Source of the DNA: Cyanobium sp. Tous-M-B4 | Lineage (GTDB): Bacteria > Cyanobacteriota > Cyanobacteriia > PCC-6307 > Cyanobiaceae | Length of the DNA stretch: 64,000 nucleotides | Assembly (NCBI RefSeq): GCF_024345395.1 | Contig: NZ_JAGQBA010000001.1 | Location: 186,001 to 250,000 of the forward strand | Reading direction: 5' to 3' | Shown: positions 30,990 through 40,505 of the stretch, in pieces | Position numbering within the stretch: position 1 is the first letter of the stretch | Layout: every line of letters starts with the position of its first letter | The notes under the pieces: model-generated | Databases searched by the model: none | Told to the model about the DNA's origin: nothing | Seen by the model: the letters and a program-made list of their open reading frames with translations, nothing else | Made by a program: the position numbers and the translations under genes

Positions 30990-31601
30990 ATGTCCGCAGC
31001 TGACCACCTACAGGTGCCGCGCCAGCACGGTCTGTTCCTCCATCACGGCATCGATCTAGGCGACGGCAGCGTGGCCCACTACCTGGAAGGGCGCGAAATC
31101 CTGCGCAGCCCCCTGGCCGATTTCAGCCGCGGCGAACCTGTAGCGGTGGTTCCCTATGCCGCGGGCGACTGCTCCCCGGCCGGCGTGACCCTGCGGCGGG
31201 CCATGGGGCGCCTGGGCGAACAGAATTACAACCTGCTGTTCAACAACTGCGAACACTTCGCCCATTGGTGCAAGACCGGCCGGCATCGCAGCGCCCAGGT
31301 CGAGGATTTGCTGCACACCGGCAGCCTCGGAGCCCTGGCCATCGGTCAGTGGGTGCCAGCGGCCATGCTCAGTGCTGCCCGAATGCTGCTGCGCCAGGGC
31401 AACCTGGCCGAACTCGACAAGCTGCGCCAAGGCCTGCAGCAGAAATTGGAGCAGGAGCTTGGTAAGGCTGAAGCGCGCTGGGGGCAGGACCGCTTCGAAA
31501 GCCTGCGGCTAGCAGCCCAGAAACTGGCCGACCAACTCACGGCCGTGGAAGAACTGGAAGAGCGGCTAAGGCGCCAGCTTGAACCGGACCAGGGCCACTA
31601 A
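30990..31601 (+). CDS. LRAT-domain (NlpC/P60-like) protein
   Basis: The 203-residue protein has the lecithin:retinol acyltransferase signature: LFLHHGIDLGDGSVAHY supplies His19 and His30, and NCEHFAHWC supplies the Cys nucleophile at 87. LRAT-like proteins act as thiol acyltransferases or phospholipases. After about residue 140 it continues with a charged helical, coiled-coil-like tail. It sits 14 bases after clpX and 17 before dnaX on the same strand, and so is likely cotranscribed, though the role is unknown. The substrate could be a membrane lipid, by family analogy. Confidence 0.82.
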   Translation: MSAADHLQVPRQHGLFLHHGIDLGDGSVAHYLEGREILRSPLADFSRGEPVAVVPYAAGDCSPAGVTLRRAMGRLGEQNYNLLFNNCEHFAHWCKTGRHRSAQVEDLLHTGSLGALAIGQWVPAAMLSAARMLLRQGNLAELDKLRQGLQQKLEQELGKAEARWGQDRFESLRLAAQKLADQLTAVEELEERLRRQLEPDQGH

Positions 31602-31618
31602 TCTCAAGCCTCAGCTTC

Positions 31619-33436
31619 ATGAGCCCAACGGCGATCTCCAGCTACCAACCCCTCCACCACAAATACCGTCCGCAGCGCTTCGACCAGCTGGTGGGGCAGG
31701 AGGCGATCGCCGCCACCCTGGGCAACGCCCTGCGCACCGGCCGGATTGCACCGGCCTATCTGTTTTGTGGCCCTCGCGGCACGGGTAAAACCTCCAGCGC
31801 CCGCATCCTGGCCCGCTCGCTCAACTGCATCGGCAGCGATGGGCCCACCCCCGAGCCCTGTGGCGTCTGCGAGCTCTGCACCTCCATCGCCGCCGGCAAT
31901 GCCCTCGATGTAATCGAGATCGACGCCGCCTCCAACACCGGCGTCGACAACATCCGCGAGCTGATCGAGCGCTCCCGCTTCGCTCCGGTGCAGGCCCGCT
32001 GGAAGGTGTACGTGGTGGACGAGTGCCACATGCTCTCCACCGCCGCCTTCAACGCCCTGCTCAAAACCTTGGAGGAGCCACCGCCGCGGGTGGTGTTCGT
32101 GCTGGCCACCACCGACCCCCAGCGGGTACTCGCCACGATCCTGAGCCGCTGTCAACGCTTCGATTTCCGCCGCATCCCCCTGCAGGCCCTCGAACAACAC
32201 CTCAGCTGGATCGCTGAGCAGGAGCAGATCGGCATCACGCCAGAAGCCCTGCACGTGGTGGCCCAGCGAGCCCAGGGGGGACTGCGGGATGCGGAGAGCC
32301 TGCTCGATCAGCTCAGCCTGCTGCCGGCGCCGATCGAGGCCACGGCCGTGTGGGAGCTGCTGGGGGCTGTCCCGGAGCAGGAGCTACTGGCCCTGGCCGG
32401 TGCCCTGGCCAGCTGCGATCCCCTCGCCCTCCTGGAGGGTTGCCGCGAGCTGCTGGAGCGGGGCCGGGAGCCCGCCGCCGTGCTGCAGGGGCTCGTCAGC
32501 CTGCTGCGGGATCTAGTGCTAGCTGGCACGGCGCCCGACCGCCTAGAGCTCACCAGCGTGTCGCCCCAGTTCCGCCAAGCCCTACCCGATCTGGCCCGCT
32601 CCCTCGGCAAAGCCCGCCTACTGCAGTGGCAGGCCCAGCTAAGGGGCAGCGAGCAGCAGCTGCGCCACAGCGTCAACCCGCGCCTGTGGCTAGAGGTACT
32701 GCTGTTGGGTCTACTGGCCGAGCCGGTAGCTGCCGCCCAGCCAATCTCTGCCGCAGCACCTGCAGCAGCCCCCACCGCAACTGCGCCGGTGGTTGCACCT
32801 CCAATTACACCAGCGGTCGCGCCAGCAGCAGCCCCAATCCCGACTCCGGCTCCAGCCCCAGCTCCGGTCAACGTCGAGCCCAACAGCTCCGCCAACCTGC
32901 CGGAGCTCTGGCAGCAAATCCTGGCGGGCCTGGAGCTGCCGTCTACGCGAATGCTCCTGTCCCAACAGGCCCGGCTGGTGCGCCTCGATGAGCGCCGCGC
33001 CGTGGTGCAGGTGGCCGGCAACTGGATGGCCATGGTGCAGAGCCGCCTGCCCCTGCTGGAAGCAGCGGTAGCTAAGGCCCTCGGCAGCCCCCGCCAGCTC
33101 ACATTGGAAGGGGGTGGGGAGAGCGCCGCACCAACTGGGGGCCCCCCCAGTGCCGCCACCCCCAGACCGACACCACCACCGCCAACACCAGCACCACTGC
33201 CAGGCCCGGCACCCCTGCCAAACCCAGCAGCGAATCAAGCCCCAGCTCCCCTACCAACCCCAGCAGCCAATCCTCCAGCCGCAGCACCTATTGCGCCCCC
33301 CTTAGCCGCACCCCTCGATGACAAGGCCAGAAGGCTGGCGGAGTTCTTCAATGGCGAAGTAGTTGAACTCGATGGGCCGCTCGATGAATTAACAGGCGAT
33401 GCATTGACTTGCGATGCAGAGGAGGCGGCTGCTTGA
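31619..33436 (+). CDS. dnaX: DNA polymerase III gamma/tau subunit
   Basis: Clamp-loader ATPase. The 605 residues start YQPLHHKYRPQRFDQLVGQE, with Walker A GPRGTGKTS, a zinc site (CGVCELCTSIAAG), Walker B VYVVDECHML and sensor ATTDPQRVLATILSRCQRF. A long Pro- and Ala-rich linker follows from about 370. There is no intein, in contrast to the split dnaE and dnaX inteins known in some cyanobacteria. It converges on the glycosyltransferase gene. Confidence 0.95.
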   Translation: MSPTAISSYQPLHHKYRPQRFDQLVGQEAIAATLGNALRTGRIAPAYLFCGPRGTGKTSSARILARSLNCIGSDGPTPEPCGVCELCTSIAAGNALDVIEIDAASNTGVDNIRELIERSRFAPVQARWKVYVVDECHMLSTAAFNALLKTLEEPPPRVVFVLATTDPQRVLATILSRCQRFDFRRIPLQALEQHLSWIAEQEQIGITPEALHVVAQRAQGGLRDAESLLDQLSLLPAPIEATAVWELLGAVPEQELLALAGALASCDPLALLEGCRELLERGREPAAVLQGLVSLLRDLVLAGTAPDRLELTSVSPQFRQALPDLARSLGKARLLQWQAQLRGSEQQLRHSVNPRLWLEVLLLGLLAEPVAAAQPISAAAPAAAPTATAPVVAPPITPAVAPAAAPIPTPAPAPAPVNVEPNSSANLPELWQQILAGLELPSTRMLLSQQARLVRLDERRAVVQVAGNWMAMVQSRLPLLEAAVAKALGSPRQLTLEGGGESAAPTGGPPSAATPRPTPPPPTPAPLPGPAPLPNPAANQAPAPLPTPAANPPAAAPIAPPLAAPLDDKARRLAEFFNGEVVELDGPLDELTGDALTCDAEEAAA

Positions 33437-33452
33437 GCGTGGCCAGCACAAT

Positions 33453-33490
33453 TGTGTAACGGGTAATCAGGTGTGTAACGAGTAATCAGG
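33453..33490. repeat. 19-base direct duplication between dnaX and the glycosyltransferase
   Basis: Two adjacent copies (33453-33471 and 33472-33490) differ at one base. The second copy supplies the stop codon of the minus-strand glycosyltransferase. It looks like a recent tandem duplication in the gap between two convergent genes. Confidence 0.8.
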
Positions 33491-34838
33491 CGGTTGCCGG
33501 ATCTTCGATTTGAGACTCTTCCTCCTCGCCGAGGTGCATGGTTTTGGCCCAAACCAGGCTCTTGGGGAGCAGGGCCATGCGGAGAGTGGTCCAGGGAATC
33601 ACTACAAACCAGTGGCTCAAATAGGCAATGCCTAGGAGCAGGTTCCAGACGCTCATGGTCGGCAGGGCCGGGCCCTCGCTAGGGCGACGACAACCGGCCA
33701 AAATCGCTCCTCCAGAGAGGCCAAAAGCAACAAAGGAAAGGGGCCAGATGGTTGGGCGGGTGCCCGTAATCAAGGCGCCGAGCAAATCGGCAATCGCTAC
33801 CACCGGCAAAAAGTATTGGAGCAGAAAGAAACTTGTTAAATCAAGCTTCTGACTAGCGCTGAGACGCTCCGAAATCAGGCCGGGCCAATAATCAAAGAAG
33901 CGCTGCAAACCGCCTTCAGCCCAACGCTGACGCTGGCGCCAAAGGGCAGCCACACTCAGCACCGCCTCTTCCTGCACCGGCGGATCCCAGAGGATGCCAA
34001 TCGGCTGGCCGTCGAGCAGCAGCCTGAAGCTGAGGTCTAAGTCGTCAGTGACCGTGTCCTCGTTGAAACCACCGCTACTGAGCAGGGCGTCCCGGCGCAG
34101 CAGCTGGCCATTGCCGCGTAATTCGGCCACGCCTCCCACAGCTAAGCGACCCTGCTGGATCACGGCGTCGAGGGCCATCTCCATGGCCTGGGCCCGGGTC
34201 AGCCAATTGGCAGTGGCATTCACCTCAGCTTTGCGCAACTGCACCGCCGACCAGCCACCAGCTTCTGCGTAGGGAATCAGCCGCTCCAGGGTGTCGCTCT
34301 GGAGGTCGGCATCAGCGTCGAGCACGAACATCCAGCGGCCCTGAAGCTGCTGCAGCACCAAATTCAGAGCGCCCGATTTGCCGCCGCCGGCATCTGGCTC
34401 ACGCCGCAATACCTGCAGAAAAGAATGACGCTCCTGGAGATCAGCCAAAACCTGGGGAGTGCGATCGCTGCTGGCATCGTCAATCACCCAGAGCCGCATC
34501 TGCCCCGGCGGGTAGCTCAACTGAGCAATGCGCTCTACCAGGCGGCCAATAACTGCCTGCTCATCGCGGGCCGCCACCACCACGTCCACTGCGGGCAGGG
34601 GTTCCGCCCCTTGGGCGGTGGAGGCTTGAGCTGGTTCTGAGCTGCCTAGCGAACCAAAAACCTGGCGCAACACGGTGCGCAGGCTGTAGCCCCCAAGCAG
34701 CACGGCCAGGGTGAGGGCCGGGATCAGGCGCAGCGACTCATGGAGCCAATGGGGAGCCATTCCCGCCCAGCCGCAGCCGATCAGGAACAGGGCCGACTTG
34801 CCGCGACGGTGATCGGTGGTACGGCCACCCGCAGCCAT
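33486..34838 (-). CDS. Membrane family 2 glycosyltransferase
   Basis: A processive-type GT2 with the D,D,D,QxxRW set: VIDDASSDRTP, VLDADADLQ, TVTDDLDLSFRL and QRQRWAEGG. Hydrophobic segments lie near the N-terminus (residues 37-60) and three or more in the last 130 residues. Size and layout resemble the cyanobacterial monoglucosyldiacylglycerol synthase (the first step of galactolipid synthesis), with a start RRGKSALFLIGCGW that fits it; this is a likely but unproven call. Cellulose-synthase-like enzymes share the same motifs. The start at 34838 is the first ATG and leads into the conserved N-terminal part. Confidence 0.8.
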   Translation of the reverse strand: MAAGGRTTDHRRGKSALFLIGCGWAGMAPHWLHESLRLIPALTLAVLLGGYSLRTVLRQVFGSLGSSEPAQASTAQGAEPLPAVDVVVAARDEQAVIGRLVERIAQLSYPPGQMRLWVIDDASSDRTPQVLADLQERHSFLQVLRREPDAGGGKSGALNLVLQQLQGRWMFVLDADADLQSDTLERLIPYAEAGGWSAVQLRKAEVNATANWLTRAQAMEMALDAVIQQGRLAVGGVAELRGNGQLLRRDALLSSGGFNEDTVTDDLDLSFRLLLDGQPIGILWDPPVQEEAVLSVAALWRQRQRWAEGGLQRFFDYWPGLISERLSASQKLDLTSFFLLQYFLPVVAIADLLGALITGTRPTIWPLSFVAFGLSGGAILAGCRRPSEGPALPTMSVWNLLLGIAYLSHWFVVIPWTTLRMALLPKSLVWAKTMHLGEEEESQIEDPATA

Positions 34839-34862
34839 GGCGATCCCGAAAGTCGCCGAACT

Positions 34863-36464
34863 CTAAGGGGAACCGGCGGCCGAGCCGGGCTGGGACAGGG
34901 GGCTGATGCCTGGCAACGCCCTGAGGGACTGGAGGCTGGTGCCCGGATAGTAGTGATCGAGGATGCGAGCCAGGCTCCAGCCACGCCGGGCTAAGTCGAT
35001 AGCTCCAGCTTGGGACAGGCCTGCACCGTGGCCAAACCCTCCCCCCTCGAAAATCCAGCGACCCGGGCCATCCGGCCGCAACACAAAGAGGGTGCTGGGC
35101 AACTGCCGCAAGGTGCGGCGAATCGCATCACGGCGCAGCACCAGGCTCTGTCGCACTCCGCTGGCTCCCTGCGCCTGGATTTCCAGCGCCAATACCCTTC
35201 CACTGGGGCCCCGCTCCAGCACCGCCAGGCGTGTGGGCGGCAGGCCCAAGGGCAGGGCAGCACGGCTCAAGGCCTGCTGAATCTGGGCCGAATCGAGCTG
35301 GCGAGACCAGCGGAAGCGGGGATGGTCAAAGCCATAGGCGCGGGCGGTGGCCGCCAGGGCCGCCCCTAGCCGGGCTAGCTGCAACGGCAAAACCACAGCG
35401 GCTGCAACGGCCGGCGGACCATCCACCCGCGGCCTCAGGTAGGGCAGGGAGTCCCCACTCCACACCTCCTCAAACCCGGCCGCAATCCCCCCATTTGTGG
35501 CGTGATACACGCCATGAATCGGCGCACCCTGCCAGCTCAACACTTGATGTTGAGTGGCGGCAATCGCCTGGCGTACAGCTGCTCCGGCCTGGCGGGGGTC
35601 TGCGTACACCTGGCATTGGGTATCGGCGCATAGGTGGTAGCCATCCACCACGAATCGCCCCTGGTTGCGCAGGGCCCAGGTGCGGGCCAGCACCGCCTGG
35701 GCAGCCAGGGCAGCCGCGGGGGATCCTGCCCCGATCTCATGGGGCACAACCCCAAGTAGGTAGCGCTCTAAGGGCACCTCCTCCACCAATGACCAGCTGC
35801 CGTAGGCATCTCCCTGGAGCCGGAACGGGCCTGCAAACACCCCCCCCTGCCAGCGCAGCCCCCCCGGGGCCTCCAAGCGCAAGGGCCCCTCAAAGCGAAC
35901 CGGGCCATCCGAGCGCTGCAGCTCCAAAACCAGGCGATCGCGCTGCAGCTGCTCGACGAGCCGCGGCCTAACTCCAGCGGGCGCTGGGGCCTCTGGCGCG
36001 GCCCACACCTCCCACTCCGCCGGGTGGGCAATCACAGGGGTGGCACCGGCCAGTCGCCAGCGTCCAGCAGCCTCCTGGGCGCTCTCGTAGCTGGCAAAGG
36101 GCCCCCACACCTGACGGCGCAGCGCTAAGGGCTGGGCCAACGGCAGCTTGCGCCAGTGCAACTGCAGCCGGGGCGCCTGAAACCGCTGGCCCGTCGCACT
36201 CAGTAGGGTGAGGTTTCCGGCCGCGCTGCGAAGCTCCAAGGGAGTAGGCGGACCCAAATGGGCCGCCAGAGCCACCCAGAGCACCGGCGCTGTGGCCGCC
36301 ACTGCCGGCGGAGCCTGCACGGGCCAATGCAGCGCAGAAGCAGGGCCGGATCCAGGTGAAATGGGCGGTGCAGCGGCCCGACATCCTCCCGCGAGCAGCA
36401 GCGTGCTGGCCCAAACGGCTAACGGCAACAACGATTGGGCCGAAGAGGACCGGACTGAAAACAT
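34863..36464 (-). CDS. SpoIID/LytB-domain lipoprotein
   Basis: From ATG at 36464 the 533-residue protein begins with a signal peptide ending in a lipobox (LLLAGGC, Cys about residue 28). A SPOR-like segment ([23 protein letters not shown]) is near 110-140. The SpoIID domain follows with [41 protein letters not shown] and YHATNGG. SpoIID is a lytic transglycosylase acting on peptidoglycan in sporulating bacteria; in cyanobacteria the family is presumed to act on the cell wall, not in sporulation. The upstream 23 codons of the open frame are not needed. Confidence 0.85.
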   Translation of the reverse strand: MFSVRSSSAQSLLPLAVWASTLLLAGGCRAAAPPISPGSGPASALHWPVQAPPAVAATAPVLWVALAAHLGPPTPLELRSAAGNLTLLSATGQRFQAPRLQLHWRKLPLAQPLALRRQVWGPFASYESAQEAAGRWRLAGATPVIAHPAEWEVWAAPEAPAPAGVRPRLVEQLQRDRLVLELQRSDGPVRFEGPLRLEAPGGLRWQGGVFAGPFRLQGDAYGSWSLVEEVPLERYLLGVVPHEIGAGSPAAALAAQAVLARTWALRNQGRFVVDGYHLCADTQCQVYADPRQAGAAVRQAIAATQHQVLSWQGAPIHGVYHATNGGIAAGFEEVWSGDSLPYLRPRVDGPPAVAAAVVLPLQLARLGAALAATARAYGFDHPRFRWSRQLDSAQIQQALSRAALPLGLPPTRLAVLERGPSGRVLALEIQAQGASGVRQSLVLRRDAIRRTLRQLPSTLFVLRPDGPGRWIFEGGGFGHGAGLSQAGAIDLARRGWSLARILDHYYPGTSLQSLRALPGISPLSQPGSAAGSP

Positions 36465-36541
36465 TGCTTGAAAGAAGGGGTCTTGGAGGAAGGCACTGCC
36501 ACGTCGTACTCTGCTTGTTTGTGCCCGCCGCAACGCGAGAA

Positions 36542-36739
36542 ATGCCGAAGCTCAAGACCCGCAAAGCAGCCGCCAAGCGGTTCAAGGCCACCGGCACCGG
36601 CAAGTTTCTGCGTCGCCGGGCCTTCCTCAACCACCTGCTCGATCACAAGAGCCCGAAGCGCAAGCGTCATCTGGGCACAATGGCTGTTGTTGATGAGCGC
36701 GATGCAGACAACGTGAGGGCGATGCTCCCCTACGCCTGA
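36542..36739 (+). CDS. rpmI: 50S ribosomal protein L35
   Basis: A 65-residue basic protein starting [21 protein letters not shown] and holding [17 protein letters not shown], a full match to L35. It is followed by rplT after 48 bases, the normal order. It diverges from the SpoIID gene. Confidence 0.97.
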   Translation: MPKLKTRKAAAKRFKATGTGKFLRRRAFLNHLLDHKSPKRKRHLGTMAVVDERDADNVRAMLPYA

Positions 36740-36787
36740 GAGAGCGACCTCGGCCGATTTTCACTTCTATCTTCCTGATCTACTTCT

Positions 36788-37135
36788 ATGTCACGCGTCA
36801 AGAGGGGCAATGTTGCCCGCAAACGCCGTAACAAGGTTCTTCGCCTAGCCCGTGGCTTCCGCGGCGGCAATGGTTCCCTCTTCCGCACCGCCAACCAGCG
36901 GGTGATGAAGGCGCTTTGCAATGCCTATCGGGACCGCCGCCGTCGCAAGCGCGACTTTCGCCGCCTCTGGATCGCCCGAATCAACGCAGCAGCTCGGCTC
37001 AATGGCCTGAGCTACAGCCGCTTCATGGGTGGTTTAAAGAAAGCAGACGTACGCATCAACCGCAAAATGCTGGCCCAGCTTGCCGTGGTCGACCCAGGCA
37101 GCTTCACCAGCGTCGTGGGTGCCGCTTCAAACTGA
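36788..37135 (+). CDS. rplT: 50S ribosomal protein L20
   Basis: The 115-residue product starts [26 protein letters not shown] and includes [21 protein letters not shown]; full-length L20, an early assembly protein of the 50S subunit. A small TPR membrane protein follows after 19 bases. Confidence 0.98.
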   Translation: MSRVKRGNVARKRRNKVLRLARGFRGGNGSLFRTANQRVMKALCNAYRDRRRRKRDFRRLWIARINAAARLNGLSYSRFMGGLKKADVRINRKMLAQLAVVDPGSFTSVVGAASN

Positions 37136-37154
37136 GTTCCACTGGTAGGTCTTT

Positions 37155-37700
37155 TTGTTGGACGCCCTCCTTCCACAGGCCTACCTAATTGGGCTGATCG
37201 TCCTGCTAGGGGTCGCTGCCGTTGTGGTGGCCCGACAAATCTGGCGCGTGCGCTCAGATGAAGTCACCCTGGCAAAGTTGGAGCGTAGTGAGGGCCCTAA
37301 GCCCTCCGACGCGGCCACGTTGTACGAGCTTGGCTCTGTGCAGTTACGCAAGCGCTTGTACGGGCAAGCCGCCGAATCACTTAAGCAAGCTCTAAAGAAA
37401 GCTGAAGCGGCTAAAGAGCCGGCTGAAGCCCAAGCCGTGATTCAAAACGCCCTAGGTTTCGCTTTAGCTGCTCAAAATAACTACAAAACAGCAATTCGCC
37501 ATTACCGGCTGGCATTGGAAGCCAAGCCTTCCTACCCGGTAGCACTCAACAATCTTGCCTTCGCCCTGGAAAAGCAGCTCAAGCTGGAGGAGGCCAAGCA
37601 GACCTATGAGCAGGTGATTGCGCTTGACGCCAACAACAAAACCGCCCGCAAACGGCTGAAACTTCTCGATCGCAAGGCCGGCCTGAATCGGGCGGCCTAA
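37155..37700 (+). CDS. TPR membrane protein, Ycf37-like
   Basis: The 181 residues have one N-terminal membrane segment (about 8-25) followed by three TPR-like repeats (ATLYELGSVQLRKRLYGQAAESL, AVIQNALGFALAAQNNYKTAIRHYRLAL, PVALNNLAFALEKQLKLEEAKQTYEQVI). This layout fits Ycf37, a factor for photosystem I assembly or stability, but TPR repeats diverge fast and a different role is possible. The start is TTG at 37155 (a second TTG follows at once) with a weak ribosome site. Probably part of the rpmI-rplT unit. Confidence 0.78.
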   Translation: MLDALLPQAYLIGLIVLLGVAAVVVARQIWRVRSDEVTLAKLERSEGPKPSDAATLYELGSVQLRKRLYGQAAESLKQALKKAEAAKEPAEAQAVIQNALGFALAAQNNYKTAIRHYRLALEAKPSYPVALNNLAFALEKQLKLEEAKQTYEQVIALDANNKTARKRLKLLDRKAGLNRAA

Positions 37701-37719
37701 ACGATTATCTAGTCAAACT

Positions 37720-38325
37720 TCACCAAAGCCCGCGCACAGCAGAGCCACGGCTTGGTGTCTCTACGCGGCTTGAGCTTGATAGGGGGCGCAGATCCAGGCG
37801 GCCGCCTGGGTTAGTGAGACGGGGGGCTTGCCAGCCTGACAACTGCAGGCCCTGCAGACCCGTAAATACCCCTCCCATCTCCAAACCCGCCACCTCGCAC
37901 TGGCAGAGCATCAGCAGGTCGAGCTGGTCTGATTCGGCGTTGAGGTTGCCCTGCACAGGAGTGGTAACCCCTCCCACCGTTAGTTCACCGCGCAGGTCGA
38001 TCATTTGACCCATCGGCTTAACCGAGGCAAGCCTCAGCTCAGCACTCACAATCTGGGAATTGTCAAAGGGTTGATAGGTACCCCTCCATACGAGCGGCAT
38101 CTCCCCGGCCAGCAACCGGGCCCGGCCAACTGGATCAAAGGTCTCCGCACCCCCCAGGCCACTGAGCGACTCACCCCCGACGCTGGCAGCCGCGGGAGGG
38201 CTGAAAGGCACAAAGGCCTCACTGGCCAGGGGAGTAGCCGCCTGCACGGGCAACAAACCCATTGGCAACAGCGCCAGCGGCACTGCAGCTAACGGCAGGG
38301 CAGCACGAAGAACGGCGAAAGACAC
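37720..38325 (-). CDS. Secreted or lumenal hypothetical protein
   Basis: Taking GTG at 38325 the product is 201 residues and starts with a clear signal peptide (SFAVLRAALPLAAVPLALLPMGLLPVQA, cleaved after about residue 30). The rest has a beta-rich feel: WRGTYQPFDNSQIVSAELRLASV, LRGELTVGGVTTPVQGNLN, LMLCQCEVAG. It has no known motif. The open frame extends to 38583, but that part is a shadow of thiG. It diverges from thiG. Confidence 0.75.
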   Translation of the reverse strand: MSFAVLRAALPLAAVPLALLPMGLLPVQAATPLASEAFVPFSPPAAASVGGESLSGLGGAETFDPVGRARLLAGEMPLVWRGTYQPFDNSQIVSAELRLASVKPMGQMIDLRGELTVGGVTTPVQGNLNAESDQLDLLMLCQCEVAGLEMGGVFTGLQGLQLSGWQAPRLTNPGGRLDLRPLSSSSRVETPSRGSAVRGLW

Positions 38326-38382
38326 AACAACAAAACCGACTAATGGGAGGCTAGGACCGTTGCCGAGATTTGGCCCTGCCCC

Positions 38383-39213
38383 TTGGTCACCACCGCTCCC
38401 ACCAGCGAACCGCCCAGCCTCCGGGATCCACTTGTGATCGGTGGGCGCAGCTTCCGCAGCCGCCTGATGACCGGCACAGGCAAATATCCGAGCCTGGCGG
38501 CCATGCAGGCCAGCCTGACGGCCAGCGACTGCGAAATCGTGACCGTTGCCGTGCGCCGGGTCCAGAGCCAGGCTGCCGGCCATTTAGGCCTGCTGGAGGC
38601 CATCGACTGGCAGCGCATCTGGATGTTGCCCAACACGGCCGGCTGTGCCACCGCCGAGGAGGCGATCCGGGTGGCCCGCCTGGGACGGGAGCTGGCAAAG
38701 CTGGCAGGCCAGGAGGACAACAGCTTCGTGAAGCTGGAGGTGATTCCAGACACCCGTCATTTGCTGCCCGATCCATTCGGCACCCTGGCAGCCGCTGAGC
38801 AACTGGTGAAGGAGGGTTTCACGGTGCTGCCCTACATCAATGCCGATCCACTCTTGGCCAAGCGACTCGAAGAGGCTGGCTGCGCCACCGTGATGCCCCT
38901 GGGCTCGCCGATCGGCTCGGGCCAGGGCATCCGCAACGCCGCCAACATCGCCCTGATCATCGAAAACGCCAAGGTGCCCGTGGTGGTAGACGCCGGTATC
39001 GGCGTGCCCAGCGAGGCCGCCCAGGCGATGGAAATGGGCGCAGACGCCCTGCTGATCAACAGCGCCATTGCCCTGGCAGGCGACCCCCCGGCGATGGCGC
39101 AGGCCATGGCCATGGCCTGCGAGGCCGGCCGCAGCGCCTTCCACGCCGGTCGGCTGCCCATACGGGCAAACGCCAATCCCAGTTCGCCCGAGGTTGGCCG
39201 GGTAGGGAGCTGA
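38383..39213 (+). CDS. thiG: Thiazole synthase
   Basis: Builds the thiazole of thiamine from deoxyxylulose phosphate, glycine iminoacetate and sulfur from ThiS. The 276 residues form a TIM barrel with [17 protein letters not shown], the Schiff-base region [34 protein letters not shown] and [25 protein letters not shown]. The start used is TTG at 38383 with weak ribosome pairing; the true start could be nearby. thiS and thiO are not in the window. Confidence 0.95.
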   Translation: MVTTAPTSEPPSLRDPLVIGGRSFRSRLMTGTGKYPSLAAMQASLTASDCEIVTVAVRRVQSQAAGHLGLLEAIDWQRIWMLPNTAGCATAEEAIRVARLGRELAKLAGQEDNSFVKLEVIPDTRHLLPDPFGTLAAAEQLVKEGFTVLPYINADPLLAKRLEEAGCATVMPLGSPIGSGQGIRNAANIALIIENAKVPVVVDAGIGVPSEAAQAMEMGADALLINSAIALAGDPPAMAQAMAMACEAGRSAFHAGRLPIRANANPSSPEVGRVGS

Positions 39214-39294
39214 AGCCGAACGCCTGTAGTAGTTTGCGGAGCGGAGCATCCGCTCGTCCTGCAGGGGTCTGGGGTTTTCGGAATGGGGGTTGCA

Positions 39295-40488
39295 ATGAAG
39301 GTCTTCGTTCTCGGTGGCGACGGCTTCTGCGGTTGGCCCTGCGCGGTGAACCTGGCCGATGCGGGCCATGAGGTTGTTGTCATTGACAACCTCAGCCGGC
39401 GCAAGATCGACGTCGACCTGGAGGTGGAGTCGCTGACGCCGATCGCCACCATGGGCGACCGCCTTAAGGCTTGGGAACAGGTGGGCGGCAAGCCGATGCG
39501 GTTTGTCCATCTGGACATCGCCAGGGAATACGACCGGCTTCTGGAGCTACTGCGCCACGAGCGGCCCGATTCGGTGGTGCATTTCGCCGAGCAGCGCGCA
39601 GCTCCCTACTCGATGAAAAGCAGCGCCACCAAGCGCTACACCGTCGACAACAACGTCAACGGCACCCACAACCTGCTTGCCGCGATCGTGGAGAGCGGCC
39701 TCGACATCCACATCGTGCACCTAGGCACGATGGGTGTGTACGGCTACGGCTCCCACCGCGGCGCCACCATCCCCGAGGGCTACCTCAAGGTGGAAGTGCC
39801 CCAGCCCGACGGCAGCCGCTTCGAGGAGGAAATCCTGCACCCGGCCAGCCCGGGCAGCGTCTATCACATGACCAAGACGCTGGACCAGCTGCTCTTCCTC
39901 TACTACAACAAAAACGACCAGATCCGCATCACCGATCTGCACCAGGGGATCGTCTGGGGCACCAACACCGAGGCCACCGAGCGCGACCCGCGCCTCACCA
40001 ACCGCTTCGACTACGACGGCGATTACGGCACCGTGCTCAATCGCTTTTTGATGCAGGCAGCGATCGGCTATCCGCTCACGGTGCACGGCACCGGCGGCCA
40101 GACCCGCGCCTTCATCCACATCCGCGATTCGGTGAAGTGTGTGCAGCTGGCCCTAGAAAATCCGCCTGCCAGGGGTGAGCGGGTGAAGATCTTCAACCAG
40201 ATGACTGAAAGCCACCAGGTGGGTGAACTAGCCCGCAAGGTGGCGGCTCTCACGGACGCCCAGATCAATTACCTGCCCAATCCGCGCAACGAAGCCGTCG
40301 AAAACGACCTCATCGTGGACAACCGCTGCTTCATCGAGCTGGGTCTCAACCCCACCACCCTCGATGACGGCCTGCTAGCTGAAGTGGTGGATGTAGCCCG
40401 CCGCTGGGCTGATCGTTGCGACCGCAGTCGCATTCCCTGCCAATCCGCCTGGACCCAAACCCAGGCTCAGGCCATCCAGACGGCCTGA
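39295..40488 (+). CDS. sqdB: UDP-sulfoquinovose synthase
   Basis: Makes UDP-sulfoquinovose from UDP-glucose and sulfite for the thylakoid lipid SQDG. From ATG at 39295 the 397-residue protein starts MKVFVLGGDGFCGWPCAVNL, then VDNNVNGTHNLLAA, LGTMGVYGYG, the YHMTK Tyr-Lys pair, and DLHQGIVWGTNT. A second ATG 12 bases upstream (39283) is possible. sqdX follows after 17 bases, so the two steps of sulfolipid synthesis are made together. Confidence 0.97.
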   Translation: MKVFVLGGDGFCGWPCAVNLADAGHEVVVIDNLSRRKIDVDLEVESLTPIATMGDRLKAWEQVGGKPMRFVHLDIAREYDRLLELLRHERPDSVVHFAEQRAAPYSMKSSATKRYTVDNNVNGTHNLLAAIVESGLDIHIVHLGTMGVYGYGSHRGATIPEGYLKVEVPQPDGSRFEEEILHPASPGSVYHMTKTLDQLLFLYYNKNDQIRITDLHQGIVWGTNTEATERDPRLTNRFDYDGDYGTVLNRFLMQAAIGYPLTVHGTGGQTRAFIHIRDSVKCVQLALENPPARGERVKIFNQMTESHQVGELARKVAALTDAQINYLPNPRNEAVENDLIVDNRCFIELGLNPTTLDDGLLAEVVDVARRWADRCDRSRIPCQSAWTQTQAQAIQTA

Positions 40489-40505
40489 GGCGCGACTCCA
40501 GACCC

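Noticed and set aside
31619-33436. A possible intein in dnaX
   Set aside because: The clamp-loader motifs run continuously with normal spacing and no extra domain of intein size is present.
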